From: Parcubacteria group bacterium Gr01-1014_2
Lineage (GTDB): Bacteria > Patescibacteriota > Minisyncoccia > 2-02-FULL-40-12
Direction of reading: 5' to 3'
DNA length: 36,014 bases
NCBI GenBank assembly: GCA_007376425.1
Contig: VMGG01000002.1
Location: forward strand, 1-36,014
In this document: positions 19,125 to 27,128 of the stretch, piece after piece
How positions within the stretch are numbered: the stretch's first letter is position 1
Layout: each line of letters starts with the position of its first letter
Program-made: the position numbers and the translations under genes
The notes under the pieces: model-generated
The model's input: only the letters and a program-made list of their open reading frames with translations
What the model was told of the DNA's origin: nothing
Databases searched by the model: none

Positions 19125-19303
19125 AAATAAAAGATTTATTTGCCCTGAGCCATGTCGAAGGGCCAAAAATAAAATCAATACGCCACCCGCTTGGCGTATT
19201 GCGTAGAAATGGGGTTTAATAGAGGGTATGCAGAGGCGTCTGGAAAATCGGCGTAAAATAGAATATAAGGAGTTTTATTGTGTAAAATCTGATATAGTGT
19301 AAT

Positions 19304-19595
19304 CGGAGTAGTGAGAGTTGGTGTTTTTCGGTCTTCGGACTGAAAACAAGGTTGTGCAATAAGTCCGCCATCCGCCTTTGTGCGGTGGATTTGCCCGAAT
19401 AGGGCAGAAGGTGCGGTGAAAAGTAACAGCGGCTTAGCCTACTCCGCCGAAGCAGCTTCGGCTGCGAAGGCCAGGCGGGTGCACCAAGAGTTCAGCCGAG
19501 CATAATTGGAGCAAAATTGAGGGCTGAAAAGCGAAAAAGGATTTTCCTCTCGCTTGCTACTCCCGCAAAGAACTCCCAACACGGGAGTTTTTTGT
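19304..19595 (+). ncRNA. Structured noncoding RNA, identity unknown
   Basis: Extended -10 TGATATAGT (19290-19298) just upstream. Closing stem CGGAGTAG (19304-19311) / CTACTCCCG (19557-19565). Internal UUCG hairpin GTTTTTCGGTC-TTCG-GACTGAAAAC. Terminator AACTCCC-AACAC-GGGAGTT-TTTTT (19571-19594). Confidence 0.6.
19571..19594 (+). terminator. Rho-independent terminator
   Basis: AACTCCCAACACGGGAGTTTTTTG. Confidence 0.8.
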
Positions 19596-19856
19596 TTCCA
19601 AACAATAATGAGTAGTGCGGTGGAGTAAAGTTAGTCCAGGGTCATTCTGGGGGTATGGCTCGTACTATCCTCCCTTGGCCATTACGGCTCACGATAATGC
19701 GCTCATAGCGAGGCTTCGGCAGTTTTATCGTAAAATGAAGGGGGACTTGTCCTGAGGAATTCGAAGGTATTAGTGTAGTTGCGTTCTGACCATCCCGACT
19801 GATAGAGGCATAATAGTATGTTATGGTATATTAAAAATACCCAGTAGATAAATTAT

Positions 19857-20660
19857 ATGGAGAATTTATTAAATAAAATCGAAAGGGTTCCTAAGGACAA
19901 AAAACTGATTGTTTTTGATTTGGATGGGACTCTTGTTGAAACTAAATCAAGCCTAGATGATGAAACGGCAGAATTGTTCGGGCAGCTTTTAGCACAAAAG
20001 AAGGTGGCTGTGATCGGCGGGGCAAGTTTTGAACGGTTCAGAAAAGATTTAGTTGATAGATTAAATGTCTCGCCGGAATTACTTGGCAACCTGTTTTTGT
20101 TTCCCACAACGGCCTCTTCTTTTTATAGATACGACAATAAGTGGATACAGGTATATTCAGAGGAATTTTCAAAAGAGCAAAAAGAAAAAATTATGGATGC
20201 CTTTGAAAAAGCGTTTAAAGAAATCGATTACGTGAGGCCTGAGAAAACTTACGGAGAAATCATAGAAGATAGAGGTTCACAAATTACTTTCTCGGCCTTG
20301 GGTCAAGACGTTGTTGCCGAACTCGGCGAAGAGGGGATTAAACTTAAGAAAAAATGGCGGGATGAAAACCAAGGTTTAAAACTTAAACTGGCTGGAATTT
20401 TGCAAAGGTATCTTCCCGAGTTTGAAGTCAGGGCTGCTGGCTATACTTCAATCGACATAACTCGCAAGGGGATTGATAAAGAATACGCGATTAGGCAAAT
20501 CCAGAAGCACCTTGGCGTTTCAATTGAAGATATGCTCTTTGTCGGTGATGCTCTTTTTGAGAGAGGCAATGACAATGCGGTATTAAGAACTGGAATAATG
20601 TGTTTTGAAATTAAAGAAGTGGAAGACACTAAAGAACTTATCAGATATCTTGTTAAGTAG
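19857..20660 (+). CDS. HAD superfamily hydrolase (HAD-IIB, phosphomannomutase/sucrose-phosphatase-like)
   Basis: Motif I LIVFDLDGTLVETK; motif IV region MLFVGDALFERGNDNAV. Confidence 0.85.
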   Translation: MENLLNKIERVPKDKKLIVFDLDGTLVETKSSLDDETAELFGQLLAQKKVAVIGGASFERFRKDLVDRLNVSPELLGNLFLFPTTASSFYRYDNKWIQVYSEEFSKEQKEKIMDAFEKAFKEIDYVRPEKTYGEIIEDRGSQITFSALGQDVVAELGEEGIKLKKKWRDENQGLKLKLAGILQRYLPEFEVRAAGYTSIDITRKGIDKEYAIRQIQKHLGVSIEDMLFVGDALFERGNDNAVLRTGIMCFEIKEVEDTKELIRYLVK

Positions 20661-20672
20661 ATTAAGTTTGAG

Positions 20673-20712
20673 TTACTATTAATTATATGCGATCGCTTGA
20701 AATTAATAGTAA
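20673..20712. repeat. Palindromic repeat, copy 1 (core GCGATCGC)
   Basis: TTACTATTAATTATATGCGATCGCTTGAAATTAATAGTAA. Confidence 0.8.
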
Positions 20713-20838
20713 AAATAAAAAAGAGCAGATTTTTCATAAGTTAGATTCGGCAACCAGTAAGCTACTCGAAGTAATAGAATTTTTAGTCGGTCTTAATTAC
20801 ATAGCTTTTTCAAAAAAAGCCTAGGAACAAAGTTAAAT

Positions 20839-21222
20839 ATGGATCCTTATTGGGAAGGGCAAAGATTATTTGGTGCTTTAGGCAATCTCGAAAAGGGGAG
20901 CTTTATTAAAAAAGTCGGAAGCGGTAGCTACAAGCTTACTAAAAAGGGGATTAAAAGAATAAATTTTTCTAAATTTTTTAGACTCTCTTTAGATAAAAAG
21001 GAAAAAGACGGTTTATGGCGGGTAGTGATTTTTGATATACCGGAAAAGCAGAAAGTTAAAAGAGATTTATTAAGACAAAAGTTAAAAGAGCTTGATTTTA
21101 AAATGATTCAGAAAAGTGTTTTCGTATCTCCGTATATTTGTGAAAAAGAAATCTTGGAGCTTTGTAAGATCTTGGGTTTAAAGAAAGAAGTTTCTATTTT
21201 GACTACTAAAACTATTAATTAA
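20839..21222 (+). CDS. PaaX-like (Cas2-fold) repressor, possibly truncated or frameshifted at N-terminus
   Basis: wHTH part (GSFIKKVGSGSYKLTKKGIKRI) followed by LWRVVIFDIPEKQKVKRDLLRQKLKELDFKMIQKSVFVSPYICEKEI (PaaX C-terminal/Cas2-like). A short ORF MRSLEINSKNKKEQIFHKLDSATSKLLEVIEFLVGLNYIAFSKKA* (20688-20825) lies upstream in another frame. Confidence 0.65.
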   Translation: MDPYWEGQRLFGALGNLEKGSFIKKVGSGSYKLTKKGIKRINFSKFFRLSLDKKEKDGLWRVVIFDIPEKQKVKRDLLRQKLKELDFKMIQKSVFVSPYICEKEILELCKILGLKKEVSILTTKTIN

Positions 21223-21246
21223 AAGCGATCGCTTGAAATTAATAGT
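21211..21246. repeat. Palindromic repeat, copy 2 (core GCGATCGC)
   Basis: ACTATTAATTAAAAGCGATCGCTTGAAATTAATAGT; overlaps the trpS stop codon. Confidence 0.8.
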
Positions 21247-22240
21247 CTATCTTCATTGCCTTTTTGACTAAATTTATTGTTTCTTCGGCGCGGGCCAGGG
21301 TTTTTTGAGTTCCTTCGGTCAGGATATTCATTACTTCTGCTGATTTTTTTTCTAGTCCTTTTCTTTTTTCGCGGACTGGTTCTAAAAATTTAATCAAATC
21401 TTCGGCGAGCTTGCTTTTAAAAGATGTATAATTTACACTTCCCATTTCTTTTGCCGCTTCTTGCGGGGTAATGGAGTGGATGAGGCCGTAGATTAAAAGA
21501 AGATTTGAAATTTCAGGCCTTTTTTTAGGGTCATATGACGCTGTTGAAAAAGAATCGGTCTTGGCGGTTTTTATTTTTTCTTTTATTTCTTCTGGGCTGT
21601 CTTTTAAAAAGATTGCGTTATTTAAACTTTTGCTCATTTTGGCATTACCGTCCAAACCCATAATCCGCGGCGCTTGTGATAACTTTGCTTGAGGAAGAGG
21701 GAAAATTTGAGTTTTATAGATACGATGAAATTTCTCTGCTATTTCTCTAGTTAGTTCTATCATCGGTAACTGATCTTGGCCTACCGGTACAACATCAGCT
21801 CTTACGATTGTAATATCAGCGGCCTGACTTACTGGATAGCCAAGAAAACCATAAGTCAGCTTTTCACCTTTGGCCCCGAATAAATCTTTTTTCTCGGTAA
21901 TCTCGTCTTTCACCGTCGGATTTCTTTTGAGCGTGTTAATGGTAACTAAATTGGAAAAAAATACTGTCAGCTCGGCAATTTGAGGTATTTTACTTTGAAT
22001 AAAAAAGGTTGTTTTTTGAGGGTCAAGACCGAAGGCAAGATAGTCGAGAGCGACTTCCATAACATTATCGCGAACCTTCTCCGGTTCTTTAAAGTGATCA
22101 GTAAGCGCTTGAACATCGGCAATCATTACAAATGATTCGTATTCATTTTCCAATTCTTTTCTCGAAACAAGCGAACCAAAATAGTGGCCGATATGAAGCG
22201 GTCCGGTTGGGCGGTCGCCAGTTAGAGATACTTTTTTCAT
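21239..22240 (-). CDS. trpS: Tryptophanyl-tRNA synthetase
   Basis: LTGDRPTGPLHIGHYFGSL (HIGH) and KMSKSLNNAIFL (KMSKS). Confidence 0.95.
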   Translation of the reverse strand: MKKVSLTGDRPTGPLHIGHYFGSLVSRKELENEYESFVMIADVQALTDHFKEPEKVRDNVMEVALDYLAFGLDPQKTTFFIQSKIPQIAELTVFFSNLVTINTLKRNPTVKDEITEKKDLFGAKGEKLTYGFLGYPVSQAADITIVRADVVPVGQDQLPMIELTREIAEKFHRIYKTQIFPLPQAKLSQAPRIMGLDGNAKMSKSLNNAIFLKDSPEEIKEKIKTAKTDSFSTASYDPKKRPEISNLLLIYGLIHSITPQEAAKEMGSVNYTSFKSKLAEDLIKFLEPVREKRKGLEKKSAEVMNILTEGTQKTLARAEETINLVKKAMKIDY

Positions 22241-22248
22241 TTTTAACC

Positions 22249-22290
22249 GTAACTATTAGTTAAAAGCGGTCGCTTTTAACTAATAGTTAC
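22249..22290. repeat. Palindromic repeat, copy 3 (core GCGGTCGC)
   Basis: GTAACTATTAGTTAAAAGCGGTCGCTTTTAACTAATAGTTAC, near perfect. Confidence 0.8.
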
Positions 22291-22294
22291 TAGT

Positions 22295-24115
22295 TTATAC
22301 TTCTATAACAACTGGTAAGACCATTGGTCTTCGTTCCGTCTTCTGGAACAAGAACGAGCCGATTTTTTCTTTGATTTCGTCTTTCAAATAGATCCAATTT
22401 ATTGGGCCGCGGCCAGCAGTTTTTCTTTCAACAATGGCCCTGACTCTTTTTCTAACTTCGCCTAAAAGTTCGGTGTTTTCGCGCAAATAGACAAAGCCGC
22501 GGGAGATGATGTCGGGGCTGGTGCGGACTCGGCCAGTCCTTGAGTCAATGGTCGTGACGATGACAAACATTCCGTCTTGGGCTAGAACTTGGCGGTCGCG
22601 CAAGACCACGTTGCCGATGTCGCCGATGCCCAAGCCGTCAACAAAGACATATTGGATTGGAACTTTTTCTTCAGAAACACGAAAGCCCTGCCGGTTCAAA
22701 ACGCCGACGCTGCCGTTATCAAGGATGAATATGTTTTGTTTGGGGAAGCCGTCGGATTGGGCCACTTTGGCTCCTTCGCAAAGCAGATAGTGGTTGGCGT
22801 AAACCGGCAAAAGATATTTTGGTTTGACCTGTCTGATTAAAAGCTTAATGTCTTCCATTAAAGCGTGGCCGCCCGAGTGCACGTCCATAATTTCTTTATG
22901 GATGACGTTGGCGCCCTGCCGATAAAGGTTGTCTTTTAGGCGCTGGATAGTTCGCTCGTTGCCTGGAATGACTGATGAAGAAAAAATAATCGTATCTGAT
23001 TTTTCTACCCTGATTTGGCGGTGGTCCCCGTTGGCAATGCGCATTAAAGCCGCCCGGTCTTCGCCTTGGGCGCCGGTAACGATAGCAATGATCTTATTAG
23101 GCGGGTAGTCGTGGATATTCTTAATGTCAATCATGACATTTGGGTTAAACTTCAGGTAGCCGATCTTTTTCGCGATCTCAATGTTCATTTTCATTGAATA
23201 GCCGTCAAGGGCCACTTTTTTGCCAAGCCCTTCGGCAATACTGATTATTTGGGATACCCGTTCAACCATTGAAGAGAAGGTGGCGATAATGATGCGGGCC
23301 GGCGCGTTTTCTATTATTTTTTTGATGTTTTTGTAGACTTCCGATTCGGATAACTGGCTTCCTTCCTTAGTCGAACCCAGCGATTCCATCATTAAGATTG
23401 ATGGTTTTTCTTGGGTGTTCCAGCGGGACAGATGCGAAAAGTCGGTCGGTTTGCCGTTAACCGGACTCGTATCATAACGCCAATCTCCGGGATGGATAAT
23501 ATTGCCTTGCGGCGTCTGCAAAATTACTCCCAAGGCATCCATGATGCTGTGAGTTACTTCAAAGAGGGCTACTTTGAAATAATCGCCCAAAGCGAATTCT
23601 TCGTCAGCCGAATTAATTTCGTGGGCCACCAGATACTGGGCCAGATTTGATTCTTCAAGTCGCCGGCGAAGCAAGAATAAAGTCAGGCGGCTGGCATAGA
23701 CTGTAGGCCAGCCGAGTTTGGGCAGGATATGCGGGGCAGCGCCGATGTGGTCAAGATGGCCGTGAGAAAGGATCACGCCGCGGATATTTTTTTCTTTTCC
23801 CTCCAGATAGCGGATGTCGGGAATTATATAGTCAATCCCTGGCATATCCTCTTCTGGAAACTGAAGGCCCATGTCCAAAATGACGATGTCGTCTTTGTAT
23901 TCAAAAACGGTCATATTCCGGCCGACTTCTTCCTGCCCTCCCAACGGAATAATCCTGAGTTCGTCGGTTTTCGGCTCAGTCTTTTTTAGACCAACAAAAA
24001 TCCGCCCTTTTTCTTTTTCAGGTTTAAAAATTTTTCTTCTGCTTGTTTTAGTTGTTCTATGACTTCGCAGCGGACCATCGGTTGCTGCAATGTTTGTGAG
24101 TCTTCTTCTCATCAT
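22295..24115 (-). CDS. rnj: Ribonuclease J
   Basis: IPLGGQEEVGRNMTVFEY, LSHGHLDHIGAAPHIL, HPGDWRYDTSPVNG, DVHSGGHALMEDIKLLIRQVKPKYLLPVYANHY. Confidence 0.95.
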   Translation of the reverse strand: MMRRRLTNIAATDGPLRSHRTTKTSRRKIFKPEKEKGRIFVGLKKTEPKTDELRIIPLGGQEEVGRNMTVFEYKDDIVILDMGLQFPEEDMPGIDYIIPDIRYLEGKEKNIRGVILSHGHLDHIGAAPHILPKLGWPTVYASRLTLFLLRRRLEESNLAQYLVAHEINSADEEFALGDYFKVALFEVTHSIMDALGVILQTPQGNIIHPGDWRYDTSPVNGKPTDFSHLSRWNTQEKPSILMMESLGSTKEGSQLSESEVYKNIKKIIENAPARIIIATFSSMVERVSQIISIAEGLGKKVALDGYSMKMNIEIAKKIGYLKFNPNVMIDIKNIHDYPPNKIIAIVTGAQGEDRAALMRIANGDHRQIRVEKSDTIIFSSSVIPGNERTIQRLKDNLYRQGANVIHKEIMDVHSGGHALMEDIKLLIRQVKPKYLLPVYANHYLLCEGAKVAQSDGFPKQNIFILDNGSVGVLNRQGFRVSEEKVPIQYVFVDGLGIGDIGNVVLRDRQVLAQDGMFVIVTTIDSRTGRVRTSPDIISRGFVYLRENTELLGEVRKRVRAIVERKTAGRGPINWIYLKDEIKEKIGSFLFQKTERRPMVLPVVIEV

Positions 24116-24127
24116 AAATTTGGTGAT

Positions 24128-24210
24128 GCGCCCGGCAGGGGTTGAACCTGCACGACCTTGCGGTCATACGGCCCTGAACCGTACATGTCTGCCAATTCCA
24201 TCACGGGCGC
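24128..24210 (-). tRNA. tRNA-Leu(CAG)
   Basis: Reverse complement GCGCCCGTGATGGAATTGGCAGACATGTACGGTTCAGGGCCGTATGACCGCAAGGTCGTGCAGGTTCAACCCCTGCCGGGCGC; 7-bp acceptor stem, long variable arm, anticodon CAG. Confidence 0.95.
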
Positions 24211-24225
24211 TTTTCTATGAGTCGG

Positions 24226-24561
24226 TTATTTGCCTCGGCTTTCGTACTTTTCAAAAATTGACCAGAAACTTAGAATGCCTTTCCCTTCGTTAAAAACTTT
24301 ATGTAATTTTCCTCCCGGTACGGCAACCACATCGCCTCCCTTAACCGGAATTATTTCTTCTTTAACTTCTATTCTTCCTTTGCCGTCTATAAAAACATAA
24401 ACTTCGTCGGCTTCCTTATGGGAGTGGCCGAGCGTTTCTTTTCCGGGATTTAACTCGGTAAGGGACAAGTTCAGGTCTTTTAAAGTGGAGAGGTCATAAA
24501 CCTTGTAGATTTCATTGTCTCTGATGAGTTTGGCCTGTTCCTTATATTGTTTAATATCCAT
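24226..24561 (-). CDS. Cupin domain protein
   Basis: LNPGKETLGHSHKEADEVYVFIDGKGRIEV...VKGGDVVAVPGGKLHKVFN. Confidence 0.85.
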   Translation of the reverse strand: MDIKQYKEQAKLIRDNEIYKVYDLSTLKDLNLSLTELNPGKETLGHSHKEADEVYVFIDGKGRIEVKEEIIPVKGGDVVAVPGGKLHKVFNEGKGILSFWSIFEKYESRGK

Positions 24562-24622
24562 TTGATTTTGTCAACGTGTATTACGGGATCAAATTTATTA
24601 GGTCCTAAGCAGGTTCTAAATT

Positions 24623-26488
24623 TTATTTTCTGACCCTCTTTGTTTCAATGTACCATTCAGCGACATTTACGAATCTTTCCGAAGGCAGTCCCATGAGATT
24701 AATTTCGAAGCCTTTTATTTTTTTGGCTTGGGGGTAGATGTAGTAAGGGCTGTATAAAAATATTGCCGGGAGATCCTCGATGACTAAATTCTGAAAATCA
24801 TTATATTTATTTGCCCGGATTACCGGGTTCAGCGATTGCCTTGCTTCTTCTAAAAGTTTATCAGCTCCGCTGGCATCATACAAAGCCAAGTTCAAACCAG
24901 GATCTTTTTTTTGGGAAGAATGCCAAAAGCTGAAAGGGTCTGGTTCAATATTTAAAACTTCGCCGAAAAGAAGCATTTGGTAAGTTCTTGGCTGAATATA
25001 ATTTTGCTGGAGTTCAATGACCGAAGCGGTGATTAAATCAATTTTCATTCCAACTGCTTCCCAATCTTTCTTAAGCTCGCCGCCGATAGCGACAAAGTCT
25101 TTTCTTAAAGGGACAACAAGCTGGATTTCCAACAGCCTATCGTCTTTTTCTCTTATTCCATCTCCATTTTTATCCTGCCAGCCCGAGTTTTCTAAAATTT
25201 GCCTCACAAAATCAGGATTATAATCGTATTTTTTGACGCTGTTTTCAAAGTCATCGAATATTTCAGGAAGAATAGGAGAATCAACCTTGAAACCGCGTCC
25301 ATAGATGCTTTCAATAATTTTATCCTTATTGACGGAATGAGCCAAGGCTAATCGAACATTTTTATCCGAAAGAACTTCGCTTTGGTTTTGGTTGAAAAAT
25401 ACGGCAAAGTATCTTGGAATTTTAAGCTCGTTAATTTTAACTTTTCCCGGAAACCTTAAGCCACTCAAGTTGTTTGGGCTAATTCCGGCTAGACTTTCCA
25501 CCCCGCTTAAATTGAAAGCCTGAATTAAATCTTCTTCACTGGTGTAAAAATTGAAATTTATCGATTCAATAAACGGGCCGTCCAAATAATAATTTTCATT
25601 GGCTGCCAGTTCGTAAGAAGTAATCCGTCCAAGCCTGTCTTTTTTTAATTTGAAAAATTTGTAAGGCCCGGTGCCAATTGGTTTTAGATTCAATTCGGAA
25701 AGAATAAAGTTCCCTGCCTTTATCTCTTTCCATAAATGGCTAGGTATTATTCCCAGGCTTAAGTTATTTATAAATTGGGCGTAAGGATTCTTAAGCCTGA
25801 ATTCAAGAGTCAGATCATCAATTTTTACTGTTTCTACTCCTTGCCAGTTAATTCTTTGGGGACTTGCAAAATCCTGGTTCTGGGCAATTTTCACCGTAAA
25901 AATAATGTCGTCAGCCGAAAAATTAATGCCGTCATGCCATTTTATGTTCTTTCTTAAATTGAAGCGATAGACAAGGCCATCATCGGAGATGCTGAAACTT
26001 TCAGCTAAATCAGAAATGAAATTTCCTTGGCCGTCATTTTTTAAAAGACCCGAGTAAATTAATTGGGCTAAATCTCGGTCAGTGTCAGTCTGTAAAAGCA
26101 AAGGGTTAATGAATCGGGGTTCGCCAATTAACCCTTCAGTGAATTCCCCCCCAAAATCAGGCTTGGCTTCAGTAATATTGAAATAATAACCTATCAGAAT
26201 GGCAAAGATAGAGCCGATAATTACCAGTGAGAGCCCGAGGATGATATATCTTTCTCTTTTAGATAAAAGTTTAGCCAGATATATTATCCGCTTTTTTTCA
26301 GGAAGAAAACTTTTCAGATATTTTTTCAGGAGGTTTTTTGTCTTCTTCCCAAAACTTTCTTTCTTGGAAGGTTTTTGACCCAAGCCTCCGGAATACAAAA
26401 ATTCAAGATCATCAGCCAAAGTTAGTAAGTAGAAAGTAGTAAGTAGAAAGTAGAATAAAGACTCTAAATTCCATTTTCTAATTTCCAA
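24623..26488 (-). CDS. Peptide-type ABC transporter substrate-binding protein (family 5)
   Basis: FTEGLIGEPRFINPLLLQTDTDRDLAQLIYSGLLKND...KWHDGINFSADDIIFTVK...IGTGPYKFFKL. The true start is probably downstream of the track start. Confidence 0.88.
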   Translation of the reverse strand: MEIRKWNLESLFYFLLTTFYLLTLADDLEFLYSGGLGQKPSKKESFGKKTKNLLKKYLKSFLPEKKRIIYLAKLLSKRERYIILGLSLVIIGSIFAILIGYYFNITEAKPDFGGEFTEGLIGEPRFINPLLLQTDTDRDLAQLIYSGLLKNDGQGNFISDLAESFSISDDGLVYRFNLRKNIKWHDGINFSADDIIFTVKIAQNQDFASPQRINWQGVETVKIDDLTLEFRLKNPYAQFINNLSLGIIPSHLWKEIKAGNFILSELNLKPIGTGPYKFFKLKKDRLGRITSYELAANENYYLDGPFIESINFNFYTSEEDLIQAFNLSGVESLAGISPNNLSGLRFPGKVKINELKIPRYFAVFFNQNQSEVLSDKNVRLALAHSVNKDKIIESIYGRGFKVDSPILPEIFDDFENSVKKYDYNPDFVRQILENSGWQDKNGDGIREKDDRLLEIQLVVPLRKDFVAIGGELKKDWEAVGMKIDLITASVIELQQNYIQPRTYQMLLFGEVLNIEPDPFSFWHSSQKKDPGLNLALYDASGADKLLEEARQSLNPVIRANKYNDFQNLVIEDLPAIFLYSPYYIYPQAKKIKGFEINLMGLPSERFVNVAEWYIETKRVRK

Positions 26489-26491
26489 TCA

Positions 26492-26704
26492 TCAAATAAA
26501 TAATCTCAAGACCGAGATAAGTATAAAAAGTGCGGCTAAAACTATTGTCGCTACGAAAATTCCTTTTTCAATTCCGCGCCTCGTGGCGTAAACCGAACCT
26601 TCTCCGCCAAAAACACCGGAAAGTCCGCCGCCACGCTGTTGAAGTAAAATTGTGATAATTAAAAGAATTGAGACTAAAATTTGGACAATATCTAGTAGAG
26701 TGAT
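26492..26704 (-). CDS. secG: Preprotein translocase subunit SecG, no canonical start codon visible
   Basis: Minus-strand translation ITLLDIVQILVSILLIITILLQQRGGGLSGVFGGEGSVYATRRGIEKGIFVATIVLAALFILISVLRLFI*. LLQQR..GLSG..GG matches SecG. Absent from the ORF track. Confidence 0.8.
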   Translation of the reverse strand: MTLLDIVQILVSILLIITILLQQRGGGLSGVFGGEGSVYATRRGIEKGIFVATIVLAALFILISVLRLFI

Positions 26705-26765
26705 GTCGAATGTCTAAGGTCTAAAGTCTAAAGCCTGAACAGCCTTAGTCATTAGACATTAGTCT

Positions 26766-27113
26766 TTAGTCAATTATTTTGTAAATTATCCCGACGACTA
26801 AATTTATGAATCCTATTATTATTGTTGAAAGCACTAATGCCGTAATTGTTTCGATAGCCATGAAGCCAAAGACATAATCCGTTATCCAAAGCATCAAAGC
26901 ATTTATTACGATTATGAAAAGGCCCAAACTTATTAAAATTATGGGCGCCGACATGAATTTTATAATTGGTTTTAGGGTGAAATTCAAGACGGCTAAAAAA
27001 AGTCCGGCAGTCAGGTAGTTTTGATAACTACCGGAAAAAGCGAAGTTTTGTATTGAATACTGGGCAAAATACAGGCCCAAACTATTGCCCAGTATTGATA
27101 GCAAAATACCCAT
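26766..27113 (-). CDS. Phage holin family 4 / YvlD-like membrane protein
   Basis: Four hydrophobic segments, YLTAGLFLAVLNFTLKPIIKFMSAPIILISLGLFIIVINALMLWI. Confidence 0.75.
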   Translation of the reverse strand: MGILLSILGNSLGLYFAQYSIQNFAFSGSYQNYLTAGLFLAVLNFTLKPIIKFMSAPIILISLGLFIIVINALMLWITDYVFGFMAIETITALVLSTIIIGFINLVVGIIYKIID

Positions 27114-27128
27114 TTATGAAATGATAAC

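Noticed and set aside
18708-19178. 156-aa minus-strand ORF over the STAS-like and Zn-ribbon genes
   Set aside because: Opposite strand has two compact, overlapping, domain-like ORFs with operon spacing.
19601-19850. Possible coding gene between the structured RNA and the HAD hydrolase
   Set aside because: No ORF in the track and no conserved protein pattern; contains short hairpin repeats only.
20839-21222. Cas2-like match suggesting a CRISPR locus
   Set aside because: The Cas2-like fold here is the PaaX-type C-terminal domain; no Cas1, repeats or spacers are nearby.
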